A DNA stretch of 64,000 nt from Ctena decussata (Eukaryota; Mollusca; Bivalvia; Lucinida; Lucinidae), in contig OZ022511.1 of the NCBI GenBank assembly GCA_963989385.1, positions 23,430,503 through 23,494,502 of the forward strand, written 5' to 3'. Made by a program: the position numbers and the translations under genes. Below the pieces are notes generated by a model. It was given only the letters and a program-made list of their open reading frames with translations. It did not search any database and was not told the origin of the DNA. Each line of letters begins with the position of its first letter. The first letter of the stretch is position 1. Positions 55,886-64,000 of the stretch are shown here, piece by piece.

Positions 55886-58800
55886 CATCAATTTGGTAGG
55901 AACATCCGGAAAAATACTTTTGTGATTTCCTGTTTGCTTCCCTGGACGATGTAGCCCTTTTAAATTTAGGTGTACACTTCTTGAAGAAAATATTTGGCTC
56001 CATATGGAGAAAATTCCTTCCTTTAGGAGTTGATCCCGCTCTGCGGCGTCTGAACTGGGTCGGTAGTGTTTTCGTATGTCCCGAAAAAGGCTTCCAGTCT
56101 AGAAAGGCTTAAATGTGTCCTAGTACCTGCAATGGTAAGGCAGTTAAGTTAGTGGAAACCACCTAGTTACCATAGTAACAAGGTATTTCAGCAGTATTTC
56201 AGGGTTTCAAGCCTCCTAGGGGACAAAATCCTTACCTTTAACACACCGGGTAGGCGGCAATCGAAAACGCTCTTAGCAATCGATTAACGCGGATTCTAAC
56301 ACAGTGCGCCTATAGAAGCAATGGAAAGTCACCGTGTTTTATTCTGCAACAATTCACTGTTTCGGAGCGCGTGAGTCTAACTGCTGACGTCACTGTAACT
56401 ACTGACGTAATTTTCTGACGTTTTGAGACGTTAGACGGTGTAACGTCTCTTTTTCTTTCTAAAATCGCCATTAAAACGTATATTGGTCTTAGATACAGCT
56501 AAGAATATTGGCGGGAGCATGAACGCGCTGGAAGGAAGGTTGGGAGAGTTTGAACGAAAAGAATAGTTTTTCGGCGTTTTTGAGTGTTAGAATCGAAATA
56601 GTTCAGCTCTAGCATTGAATTGTTGAGTAATAATTCACTGTTTGGAGGTCAGTTGTAAAGTAGATCATATCACGAGCGCGACAATTTGCAATCGAAAACG
56701 TTGTTTCTAATGGTTTTTGAGCCGCGTTCGTCGACTGCATGAGCATTTTCGACTGCCGCCTACCCGGTGTGTTTAAGAGTTGACCTCACTAAAAGGATGC
56801 AAAACGAAAACGGCTGTGTAGCTTCCCAGGAAAATGTACCCAGCTAAAACTTCATGCAGAAAAGCGTGTTCTTGGAGTTGATATTCTTTATTAAGTTGTA
56901 ATCTTCTTTAACCAGGCCTTAAATCTCTGACCATGGTTCTGTTGTCCTCGTAAGTCTTCGGAAACTGTCTGATTACCAAATAGATTGCACGAAGGCGTGT
57001 AGATTTTCACAGACAGCATTTGCACGTGTTTTTGTTATGGGGGAGAGATAAATGAAAAGAAAAGTGTATTTTTATATAAACAATGCAGTGTTTTTAAAGG
57101 AAAATAACAGATTAATGATTTGTAAATCAAGTTAAAGTAGAAGACACATCGGAATAACATTCAACCAAATATTTTTTCGTATTTTATGTTTGTTAAGAGC
57201 CCCGGTCCATATGAATCCCCTCCGGACTATATGTATGCATGTGACATGCAACATGTGTTGCCGTGTAAACCCACTTTTGTTCATTCATTCCCATTACTCA
57301 GCAACAAGCAAAGTCATAACTTTAAACAGACAAGTACACGACCACCCGTGTAAAGCTAGTTATTTTTGTCTAACCTGGTATTAATAGAATTGAACAAAAG
57401 CATAAATGACATGCTTGTAACCGAATACGAGTGCAAAGGAGCCAACACAAGTCTTAAAGAATAAAATAGTCAATAGAAATTAAGCAATTATAAAAGTAAA
57501 TATAAGTCGAATGGATATGCTTTCAGGGGGAGCCACTCAACAACTTTAACCCCTAGAACTAAGAAGGTGCTCTTGTAGGAGCGAATTCTTTTCCAAAAGA
57601 GTAGATTCCATTTTAGTAGGGCTTTTTCATAAACGGAGCTACATGGAAAAATCATAAATTGGTTCCCTTCGTAAAATGGCGAAAATACTTTGACGAGCAC
57701 TTGTTTATCATTATCTATTACTTACAAAATTTCGCCAACTTTGAAATCAGCACAACTGTCACTAGGACAACAGAGTTTCATTGAAGAGTAGATTCTATTT
57801 TATTAGAGCTTCAACATAAACCATATAGAAAATCATAAAAGTTGGTTCCCTTCGTAAAATGGTCGAAAAAACTTGGACGTGCACTTGTTCATCATAACCT
57901 ATTTGACTGACAAATTTCGCCAACTTTGAAGTTTGCACAACTGTCAATCTAGGCCAGTAGAGCTTGTTCAGTGTAACTTTTGAGGTTCGCAATTTTCGCT
58001 CGGCATTAAAATTTTACACATGCATGTAATTCACATTTTTATCTCCAGAACAGAACAGAAACTTTATTACTCTCAGGTCAGCAAAGTGACATATGAGGTA
58101 CATAAGATATATGGCAGCGAATGACAACTGTTGTAGTACTGTAAAACACGTAATATCCGCGGTATCAACATTTCGCGGTTATATGAAAATGACATATTGG
58201 CTTATATTAATTTTGGCGGTCATGATTTTCCATGGCTCTAGATATTCAAGAAAATATGATGTAATTTATGACAACTTTTCTTACTTTTCTATTTAACTAT
58301 ACATTGTGGCATCTATCAGAATCGCCTCATTGAGGCGATTCTAATGGGATGCCACCATGTGTAGTTTAATGGAACGGTTAAAAAATAATATAACTCTCAT
58401 GAAATACACCTTTTTATCTGAACCTCTGTTATGATGTGCGTAAATATATGCATTAAATGTCATATTGGCGGGCTTATATTTTAGCGCTCTTTGCCTTAAC
58501 CGTCAATATCGCCAAAATTCAGTAACCGCCAGAAATAAATGTTTTACAGTACATTAATTATTAGTAAGAGACGAAGAAAACAACAGCAAACTGAGAGAGA
58601 GAGAGGGGAGAGATAAGATAAAGTTTAGCCTAGTAAAAGAATATATGCTCCAAATATGTATTCAAAGTGTCTAAACAAGACCTAATATGAGTACTATATT
58701 CTCTTGTCATACTTGCTCACTATTTATGCTTAAGAGAGCTCTCGCGGTTGAAAATTTGACTAAACACGGTTTAGTTTGTGAAAATAATCAAATGAAGCAT

Positions 58801-61800
58801 ACATCTCTTCTGAGTCCTCTCTGTTGATATTAAATTAAGTTTCTCTACACAGAAAATGAACTTGTGTTAATATAAGACAGCAATCCATTTTGGAGAGCTA
58901 GGGATGGACTCGAAAAACTTTAGACTGTCAGAGAACTCTTTAGATACTCAGAAACTTGGGTACTGTACAACATATTTTCCATCATTGATAAACTTCCTTT
59001 CAGAGGACTCTTAAAGGTAAAAAAAAAAAGAGAGAAAGAGATGAAAAAATGTACGAGTACTGATGATTTCTAATAGAACAGATGTCTTGCTTTCTGTGGG
59101 ATTTTCTAATGTTCTACTTGGCTTAAAATCAATCTTTCCATGCGTATTAACTGGACGGTTTGGAGTCATGGAATGGACTATTAAAGTCCCTCATTATCAA
59201 ACGTCACGCAGTCCTCCGGATAAGAATGGGTACAAAAATCTTTGAATTATCCTCAGCGTCCTCCTGTATAAAAACAATCTGATTTTTCTTTTCTTTCCTT
59301 TTTTAGCATAAAAAGAATAAACGGCTTATTCAGCGGATAGTAGACCTGTTGAAGCGGTTACCCCTCTTAAGCCGTGTTCATATGCACTTTTTGCACCCGG
59401 GTGCAAATCTACACCCAGGTGCAAATTTGCGCCCGGGGGCAAATTTGCACCCCCTTGTGTAGCGTTCATATGCCAGTAAATTGTGTCCATACGTACCTGG
59501 ATTTGACACTAAACTTAACATTAGTTACCAAGTTTTGAGGAGAAATTCACTGCGTTTAGATGTTTAGAATAGAGCAGAGAAAAGGCCATTGAGAGAAACC
59601 GCGTAGTCAAGAGTTGTGGACGACTATAGTGCTTGGGTCCGATGGGACTTACACTGATGATCAGTGGCGGAACGAATTCAGCATGTCAAAGGCCCCTTTT
59701 GACAATCTGTGTAACAAACTGCGCGGGCAGCTCCAACGGGATGCGCGGGTACACGTTCTGTCAGTTGAGCTGCAAGTGGCAGTAACTCTATATCATTTAG
59801 CTAGGACTTGAGAGTATAGGACGATAGGGAACCTTCTCGGGATTGCCAAGTCCATTTTGTGTGAATGTGTGAAATGGGTTTGCTAGGCAATCGTGGACGA
59901 GCTATTCGCAGCCTACGTTAAGTTTCCGCAGGGAAATGAGCCTCTTCCACCTTATTTTCAGGTTGTCACGAGCTGTTCGGTAATTTATTTTAAGAGTTTT
60001 CATCCTCTGTTTACACTGTGTATCAGATAATTCGAAGCCCCCCCCCCCCCCCCCACCCCCTCCCCTCTTCCATTAACTTGGGAACATTCTTATAAACTTT
60101 TGTATCGGACACCGCAACAACGTCATTCGTATTGCGACGTAACATCGTTCCAGATGTCCAACAAGGCATCTGTTGTCTCGTCGACCCAGCCGCTTCCACG
60201 TTTACGACGTTGACGGGTGGACATCTTGCTTAAGTTAAGAATGACCAAAATCGTAGTGTCAGTAATTTGTGCATATCTGTTTTGATAACAGTCTGATTTT
60301 CAATTTGATAAAGAGAACTTTGATATCTTATTTTGGTATCCGATTATATACAAGATCATAATAAAAAGGCCAGTCATTTTGAAAAAAATCGTAGATGAAA
60401 TGTGTACTGCTAAACACATTTTGCGTTCATGTGCACAATTTGCACCCGGGGGCAAATTTGCACTGGGGTGCAAATAAAATTGCACCACCTCAAAAGTAGG
60501 GTCAAATTTGCACCCGGGTGCAAATTTGCACCCGGGTGCTTTTTCTTAAAACACCGTTCACGTGGCCAAAAATACACCAATTTGCACCCCGGGTGTATTT
60601 TTGCACCCGGGTGCAAAAAGTGCACATGAACACGGCTTTAGATACCATTCAAAATCTTAATGACACGTTAACATGGTTAAAGATAACTTTATTAATTCTT
60701 CAGCGCTGTATGAATTGCGTGGAAAATACAATAAACCTGCACTCTAATGATTCATATCTTTATAATTTTTATTGATTTTTGTATTGAAATTCAAATTCAA
60801 TTCATAACGGTTATGAACGCAAGATACCACATTAACCCTATGTATTAGGGCATCCTCATCAGCTCCCTGTTTCGGTTACCATGGTAACGGATGTTTTAGT
60901 GGAACTCGGATAAGACTGATTCTTGGGATGGGTATGTTGAAGGCGAATGGGGGTGGGGAGGAGTGGGGAGGGTGCGGTGAAAGCTGGTCTCAGCATACAA
61001 TGAGTATGCACTGTCAGTCCGGAAAGGTAGTGTCGATAACCTTGATCGGCTTGTCGATAAATTTTTTGTTTCTTTTCTTTTGCGAATAGCCAAAACTGAG
61101 ACCCACTGACTGTTTTTGCTTTGAAACAGTGTAAGGATGAAGAAAATGTTAATCCGAACATCGAAAAGTCTTTGCTGTCCGCATTTACCCGAATATACAT
61201 TTTCCCGTGGTGCGGCCTTTGTGTATGTGTTTACAGGTTGCCTATGGACGCTTTGCTGTAACACTCTGGTAAGGGCAGATGAACCTCATCATTTTGGCGT
61301 GTTGCGTCTCAAATGAAGGACCTACATTCGCTTTATGACCCATTTACCATTGCTCATCTATTAAAGCGGCATGTTTAGAACCTTCAGTGTTTTTTATGTT
61401 TTATTCTGTTAATACCCCACCCGTTCCCCTCATCTCCCCTCCCCTTCCATCGAATTGTGAGTAGACTAGTCAGAAAATCCGCTTATACAGACAGAAAATG
61501 TCATAATGGAAAATCATTAGGGTAACATTTATCCATTGAAACGCCAAAAAGCAGACGATAAAATATACTTCTGCAAAAATTAAAAAAACAAAACAACAAC
61601 AACAGAAAGTTTCATCCAAGTTATATCATATGGAGACTTCAAAGATTAGATGGCAAACAGTGTAGATCCAGCTGAGGCGGCTCATGATGAGCCGCCTCAT
61701 CTGGATCTACGCTGCTTGCAAATTCAACTATTTTCGCTTTCTTAAAAATAATGAAATTCTTTTCAGGTCAGTGATGGAGAACGAAGGAGCGTGGGGCGTG

Positions 61801-63780
61801 TCACATGCTGCCGTGCCAACAGCAACCAGACCGGGTCACGTGGCCATTACTGCGGGATTCTATGAGGATCCCACCTCAGTTGCCAAAGGTATGTTCTGCC
61901 TGTATATATCCTGCCAGCTCATGGCGTCGTAAAAACTTCGAACTGACGCAGATGCGACGTAATGACGTCGCATCGACGTCATTGCGTCGTCATTTCGACG
62001 TGATGTGCCTGGTTGGTACTTATTTACTCATACATTTATTTTACAGTTATAAAGATACCATACCGTACCGTACCGTACCGTGCCGTGCCGTGCCATACCA
62101 TACCATACCATACCATACCATACCATACCATACCATACGTATTACTGTATGGCATCAAGCGCTCCAGATGGCCGTTGGAGTTTTGAGGATAACTCAGCGA
62201 AAACATATGTTATGACCTTCATTAGAACCGTCTCGGAGAGACGGCTCTAATGAGGGGCCACAATATACGTTTCTATGGAAAATAAGAAAAAAAATACCCC
62301 TAAATTATATCTGTTTTCCCTGCTTATCTGGAGCATTTATTTATTCATTTTTTGTTTTCATTTCAGATTTACAGGGCAATGCAGTTATGTTTGACACAGT
62401 TTTTAATGAATCTCGCTACACCTGGTCTTGGGACACGCCCGACTTCTTGGGCACAGTCACAAGAGGTAAGTCGCTACCTTAAATCATGAGATGCCCATTT
62501 TAGAGCTTCTGAAGAAATACTTATGTTGGTAATATTATGAGATACGTTTGTGCCATTTGTCCAACCGCCACGGCAAGGCGATGCTGACGTAAACCAGTAC
62601 ATATTGCATTGAAAGTTGTACCGAAATTCTTGCACAGATACTCATGCGCAAACACTGTGAAAAATCACGTAAATTTTATGGTAAAAGACCTAACAACTGG
62701 CCGCCAGGCCCTTTACTGTACGGGATAGTACGGTAAATTTTTAAGATGGAAAATAACTGCATTGTGTAAAATCCTTGTTTTAATCCCGTATTTGACTTTC
62801 TAATGATATGAGCCGCGACACGACAAAACCAACAATGTGGTTGTGCGCCCAGCGCAGACTCAGATCAGCCTGGGCATCCGCCATATTTGGTCAGACCCTT
62901 TGTTAAGTGCTAAAAGGGTAGCTAAGGGTCTAAGCTACCTTCATGCGGACAGCGAAGACTTTGATCAGACTGGGCGGATGCCCAGGCTGATCTGAGTCTG
63001 CGCTGGGCGCACAACCACATTGTTGGTTTTGTCATGTCGCGGTTCAATTATAAAAAATGAATGCGGATTTAAAAGAAGTTTGTTATACAATGCACTCGGT
63101 TTCCATATAAAAACTTACGGAACTATCTCGTTCTTTTTACGGTAAAGGACCTGGCAACACTCTACGGGATTTATTTACAGTTAAGCTGTCTGAGACCATG
63201 GTCGAATGGGCTAAAAATCATGTCTTAAGTCACGAACTTCCATACTGTTTGAACAGCATTTAGACTTGCTTATACAGATTCCAGGTTGGAACTTGATTGG
63301 CGGAATCGATTATACCCTGTGGTACTCAGCTCTCGAATAAGAATTGTCTAACGCATCCTTTAGGGATCATTGTTATTGCCATATTTAATTAAGCATATTT
63401 AAGACATGTTATTTCTTTATTTTACTGCATCTTCTGATGCCAAGCAGTAGTCTGAAAACGGACCAAAGTTTACAAAAATAGAAATAGGCTGAATATCGTG
63501 TTTGGCGATGGTCGACTTTTTTCGATTTTGCCTATGTTATTCCGTTGTAGGTTTAGGCCTTAAAGACAAAATTAAGGTAAGCCTTTGTAAATGCTTGCAT
63601 AAAACTTGATTTATGTGTTCATTATAAAAAGATTTATTGCTGTTATTTTAGAAGTAAATTACTTTGAACCTTTCAGGCAAAGAGGATCGGATGTTTTCCA
63701 AGAAATATCCTGGAGACATGAAGTGGTTAGCCGGTCTAGATGCAGGAGAAATGGACTCCTGGGTGTTTGAAGGCGTAAAT
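55117..63780 (+). CDS. PIGN: GPI ethanolamine phosphate transferase 1 (PIGN), first four exons
   Basis: PIGN adds ethanolamine phosphate to the first mannose of the GPI anchor precursor on the ER lumenal side. Four exons (55117-55343, 61767-61888, 62367-62465, 63677-63780) join in frame to 184 codons. All junctions are AG/GT, with phases 2, 1, 1 and 0. Residues about 4-26 form the N-terminal membrane anchor, ending in [13 protein letters not shown] (52-59) holds a predicted metal ligand, Asp54, of the alkaline-phosphatase fold. PTATRPGH (93-100) holds the predicted nucleophile Thr94. GFYED (106-110) and NESRYTWSW (130-138) are further family motifs. The start is the first Met after an in-frame TAG at 55078. 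The family is usually ~900-930 residues, so about 80% of the protein lies beyond the right edge. Assignment rests on recognised motifs, and residue roles are inferred from the family. Confidence 0.93.
55366..55636. repeat. ~125-bp tandem repeat in PIGN intron 1
   Basis: The words TAACATACTGCATTTTGCC, TTCCCGCCATTTTCACTCA, ACTTCCAGTTTTCTTACCTG and TTTTAAATTTAGGTGTAACA recur about 2.2 times. It starts about 25 bp after exon 1 and includes family D-like text. Confidence 0.75.
55832..55881. repeat. (GA)n microsatellite
   Basis: 25 uninterrupted GA units in PIGN intron 1. Confidence 0.97.
55910..56055. mobile_element. Family D MITE, partial
   Basis: GTGATTTCCTGTTTGCTTCC, CTGGACGATGTAGCCCTTTT and ATTCCTTCCTTTAGGAGTTG are family D blocks. 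The left end is missing. Confidence 0.55.
56242..56771. mobile_element. 530-bp MITE with CACACCGGGTAGGCGGCAAT ends
   Basis: The inverted ends CACACCGGGTAGGCGGCAAT and its near-complement are flanked by TTTAA (56237-56241 and 56772-56776). It shares its ends with 24431-24613. The extra interior (AGACGGTGTAACGTCTCTTT, AAAATCGCCATTAAAACG) matches the foldback at 37990-38650. It reads as a composite of two elements in PIGN intron 1. Confidence 0.8.
56780..57507. other. PIGN intron 1, no recognised feature
   Basis: Noncoding, AT-rich intron sequence. Confidence 0.4.
57508..57960. repeat. Family D-related tandem duplication
   Basis: 57508-57690 follows the D plan (ATGGATATGCTTTCAGGGGG, AGGAGCGAATTCTTTTCCAA). 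A ~187-bp segment containing GGTTCCCTTCGTAAAATGG and TTTCGCCAACTTTGAA then occurs twice (from about 57599 and 57786). Confidence 0.7.
58139..58549. mobile_element. Tc1/mariner-like MITE with hairpin core
   Basis: Flanked by TA (58137-58138 and 58550-58551). The ends CTGTAAAACACGTAAT and ATAAATGTTTTACAG are inverted. The middle holds the hairpin AGAATCGCCTCATTGAGGCG with ATTCT. A second copy begins at 63831. Confidence 0.75.
58552..59366. other. PIGN intron 1, no recognised feature
   Basis: Noncoding. A GAGA-rich patch lies near 58591-58613. Confidence 0.4.
59594..59965 (+). pseudogene. Harbinger (HARBI1-like) transposase remnant
   Basis: The frame reads through [20 protein letters not shown], then [13 protein letters not shown], and beyond a stop at 59809-59811 continues [17 protein letters not shown], a stop at 59884-59886, and [18 protein letters not shown]. 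These are the N-terminal helix and helix-turn-helix-like segments of Harbinger nucleases. The DDE catalytic part is missing, two in-frame stops are present and no ATG starts the frame. Confidence 0.88.
60038..60054. repeat. Poly-C tract (17 C)
   Basis: A homopolymer inside the Harbinger element, probably a late expansion. Confidence 0.95.
60123..60224 (-). pseudogene. Harbinger Myb/SANT-like gene remnant
   Basis: It starts with Met at 60224 and reads [20 protein letters not shown] then [13 protein letters not shown] before a stop. The W-x2-E-x2-D-x-LL-x2-W pattern is the first helix of the Myb/SANT-like DNA-binding protein that Harbinger elements carry as their second gene. Only 33 codons survive, and it points toward the transposase remnant. 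Confidence 0.8.
60641..61652. other. PIGN intron 1, no recognised feature
   Basis: Noncoding. The minus-strand frames at 60859-61264 have no recognisable domain. Confidence 0.4.
61653..61719. repeat. Family E hairpin near the PIGN exon 2 acceptor
   Basis: GCAAACAGTGTAGATCCAGC and GAGGCGGCTCATGATGAGCC pair with GCCTCATCTGGATCTACGCT and GCTTGC, with four arm mismatches. It ends 47 bp before exon 2. Confidence 0.85.
61767..61888 (+). CDS. PIGN: PIGN coding exon 2
   Basis: Acceptor TTTTCAG|G, donor AAAG|GTATGT. It encodes residues 77-116 with NEGAWGVSH and the PTATRPGH nucleophile motif, then AGFYED. The preceding intron is 6.4 kb and full of repeats. Confidence 0.95.
61938..62018. mobile_element. 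Family C MITE, short
   Basis: The dyad CTGACGCAGATGCGACGTAA / ACGTCGCATCGACGTCATTG and the end GTGATGTGCCTGGTTGG match family C. It lies in PIGN intron 2. Confidence 0.65.
62056..62140. repeat. (TACCG/TACCA)n pentanucleotide microsatellite
   Basis: The array drifts from CCGTA to CCGTG to CCATA units, about 16 in total, in PIGN intron 2. Confidence 0.93.
62218..62268. repeat. Hairpin, ATTAGAACCGTCTC type
   Basis: TTCATTAGAACCGTCTCGGA pairs with GAGACGGCTCTAATGAGG, followed by GGCCACA. It resembles the core of the MITE at 58139-58549 and a worn copy at 121-172. Confidence 0.8.
62367..62465 (+). CDS. PIGN: PIGN coding exon 3
   Basis: Acceptor TTTCAG|AT, donor AGAG|GTAAGT. It encodes residues 117-149 including [13 protein letters not shown], a conserved family stretch. 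Confidence 0.93.
62466..62809. other. PIGN intron 3, left part
   Basis: TTTTATGGTAAAAGACCTAA and GGCCGCCAGGCCCTTTACTG at about 62675-62740 resemble the TTTTACGG MITE family (45927). The rest shows nothing. Confidence 0.4.
62810..63045. mobile_element. Family B MITE, copy B12
   Basis: A full 236-bp copy in PIGN intron 3. Flanks ATAT and AATT do not match exactly. Confidence 0.9.
63046..63676. other. PIGN intron 3, right part
   Basis: Noncoding. TTTTTACGGTAAAGGACCTG near 63136 is another TTTTACGG-family scrap. The family A remnant is listed separately. Confidence 0.4.
63296..63321. mobile_element. Family A right-terminus remnant, copy A11
   Basis: Only the last ~26 bp of family A remain (GGCGGAATCGATTATACCC then TGTG). 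The rest of the element is gone. Confidence 0.8.
63677..63780 (+). CDS. PIGN: PIGN coding exon 4
   Basis: Acceptor TTTCAG|GC, donor AAT|GTAAGT. It encodes residues 150-184, ending DSWVFEGVN. The stretch [15 protein letters not shown] differs from vertebrate PIGN but keeps the expected spacing. Confidence 0.88.
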
Positions 63781-63830
63781 GTAAGTTATACTATATGTAT
63801 GATAGGCACTGCCGTAGTAAGGATCACATA

Positions 63831-64000
63831 CTGTAAAACACTTAATATCTGCTGTATCAAATTTCGCGGTTAAAAGAATACGACATACTGGCGCATGTCA
63901 ATTTTGGCGGCCTTGGTGTACCATGGCTCCAGATAATACAGAAAATCTGATATACATTTGTAACAATTTTCTTACTATTCTTTTGAGTATACATTATGAC
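63831..64000. mobile_element. Tc1/mariner-like MITE, cut by the window edge
   Basis: Begins after TA (63829-63830) with CTGTAAAACACTTAATATCT and shares ATTTCGCGGTTA, CATACTGG and CCATGGCTC words with 58139-58549. The right end is outside the window. Confidence 0.75.

Larger units (their letters stand above)
59370..60637. mobile_element. PIF/Harbinger element, 1268 bp
   Basis: The 3-bp duplication TTA (59367-59369 and 60638-60640) and ~38-bp TIRs starting AGCCGTGTTCATATGCAC (right end ATGTGC) define both ends. The palindrome TTTGCACCCGGGTGCAAA and close variants recur several times near both ends. The interior holds a decayed HARBI1-like transposase (+) and a decayed Myb/SANT-like gene (-). 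A TTA/TAA duplication plus this gene pair is diagnostic of PIF/Harbinger. Confidence 0.92.

Noticed and set aside
60859..61264. Overlapping minus-strand frames of 113 and 122 codons
   Set aside because: Two frames overlap, neither contains a known motif, and both lie in a PIGN intron.

Overview
The window looks like nuclear DNA from an invertebrate animal, most likely a bivalve mollusc, probably a heterodont clam. The reasons are indirect: large introns, AT-rich intergenic DNA, tRNA-derived SINEs, dense palindromic MITEs of a style common in clam genomes, and Helitron-like elements carrying tandem cores and GTCC/GACA microsatellites. The species is inferred, not shown.

Only one host gene can be supported. 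The first four coding exons of PIGN (GPI ethanolamine phosphate transferase 1) lie on the + strand at 55117-63780, with matching splice phases, and the gene runs off the right edge. Exon 1 gives the ER signal anchor and the first metal-ligand motif, exon 2 the predicted nucleophile motif. The remaining ~55 kb to the left shows no convincing host gene. Most open frames there come from palindromic repeats that stay open on both strands.

The rest is a stack of mobile elements. Family A is a ~331 bp foldback MITE ending in CACAGGGTATAATCGATT, with 10 full or partial copies plus one remnant. Each arm is built from five ~30 bp direct repeats, and six copies keep a 5-bp target-site duplication. Family B is a ~236 bp MITE starting GAGCCGCGACACGAGAAAAC, with 12 copies and several worn relatives. 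It has nested hairpins and six copies with 4-bp duplications. Family C is rich in ACGTC, family D centres on a GGAGCAAATTCTTTCC hairpin, and family E on a GGCTCATTATGAGCC hairpin. Single- or two-copy elements include Tc1/mariner-, pogo- and hAT-like MITEs. There is also a 3.47 kb element with ~460 bp inverted ends (39636-43101) and a 1.27 kb PIF/Harbinger element in PIGN intron 1 with remnants of both transposon genes.

Layout: 1-6.7 kb families A-E and simple foldbacks; 7.2-8.3 kb three different MITEs packed together; 9-34 kb scattered A/B/C/D copies, SINEs and pogo-like MITEs in otherwise featureless DNA; 35-38.7 kb SINEs and a duplicated composite satellite (64-bp plus 87-bp units); 39.6-43.1 kb the long-TIR element; 44.5-48.3 kb nested Helitron-like elements with tandem 435-bp and ~450-bp cores; 49.7-54.2 kb mixed repeats; 55.1-64 kb PIGN, whose introns carry Harbinger, MITEs and microsatellites.
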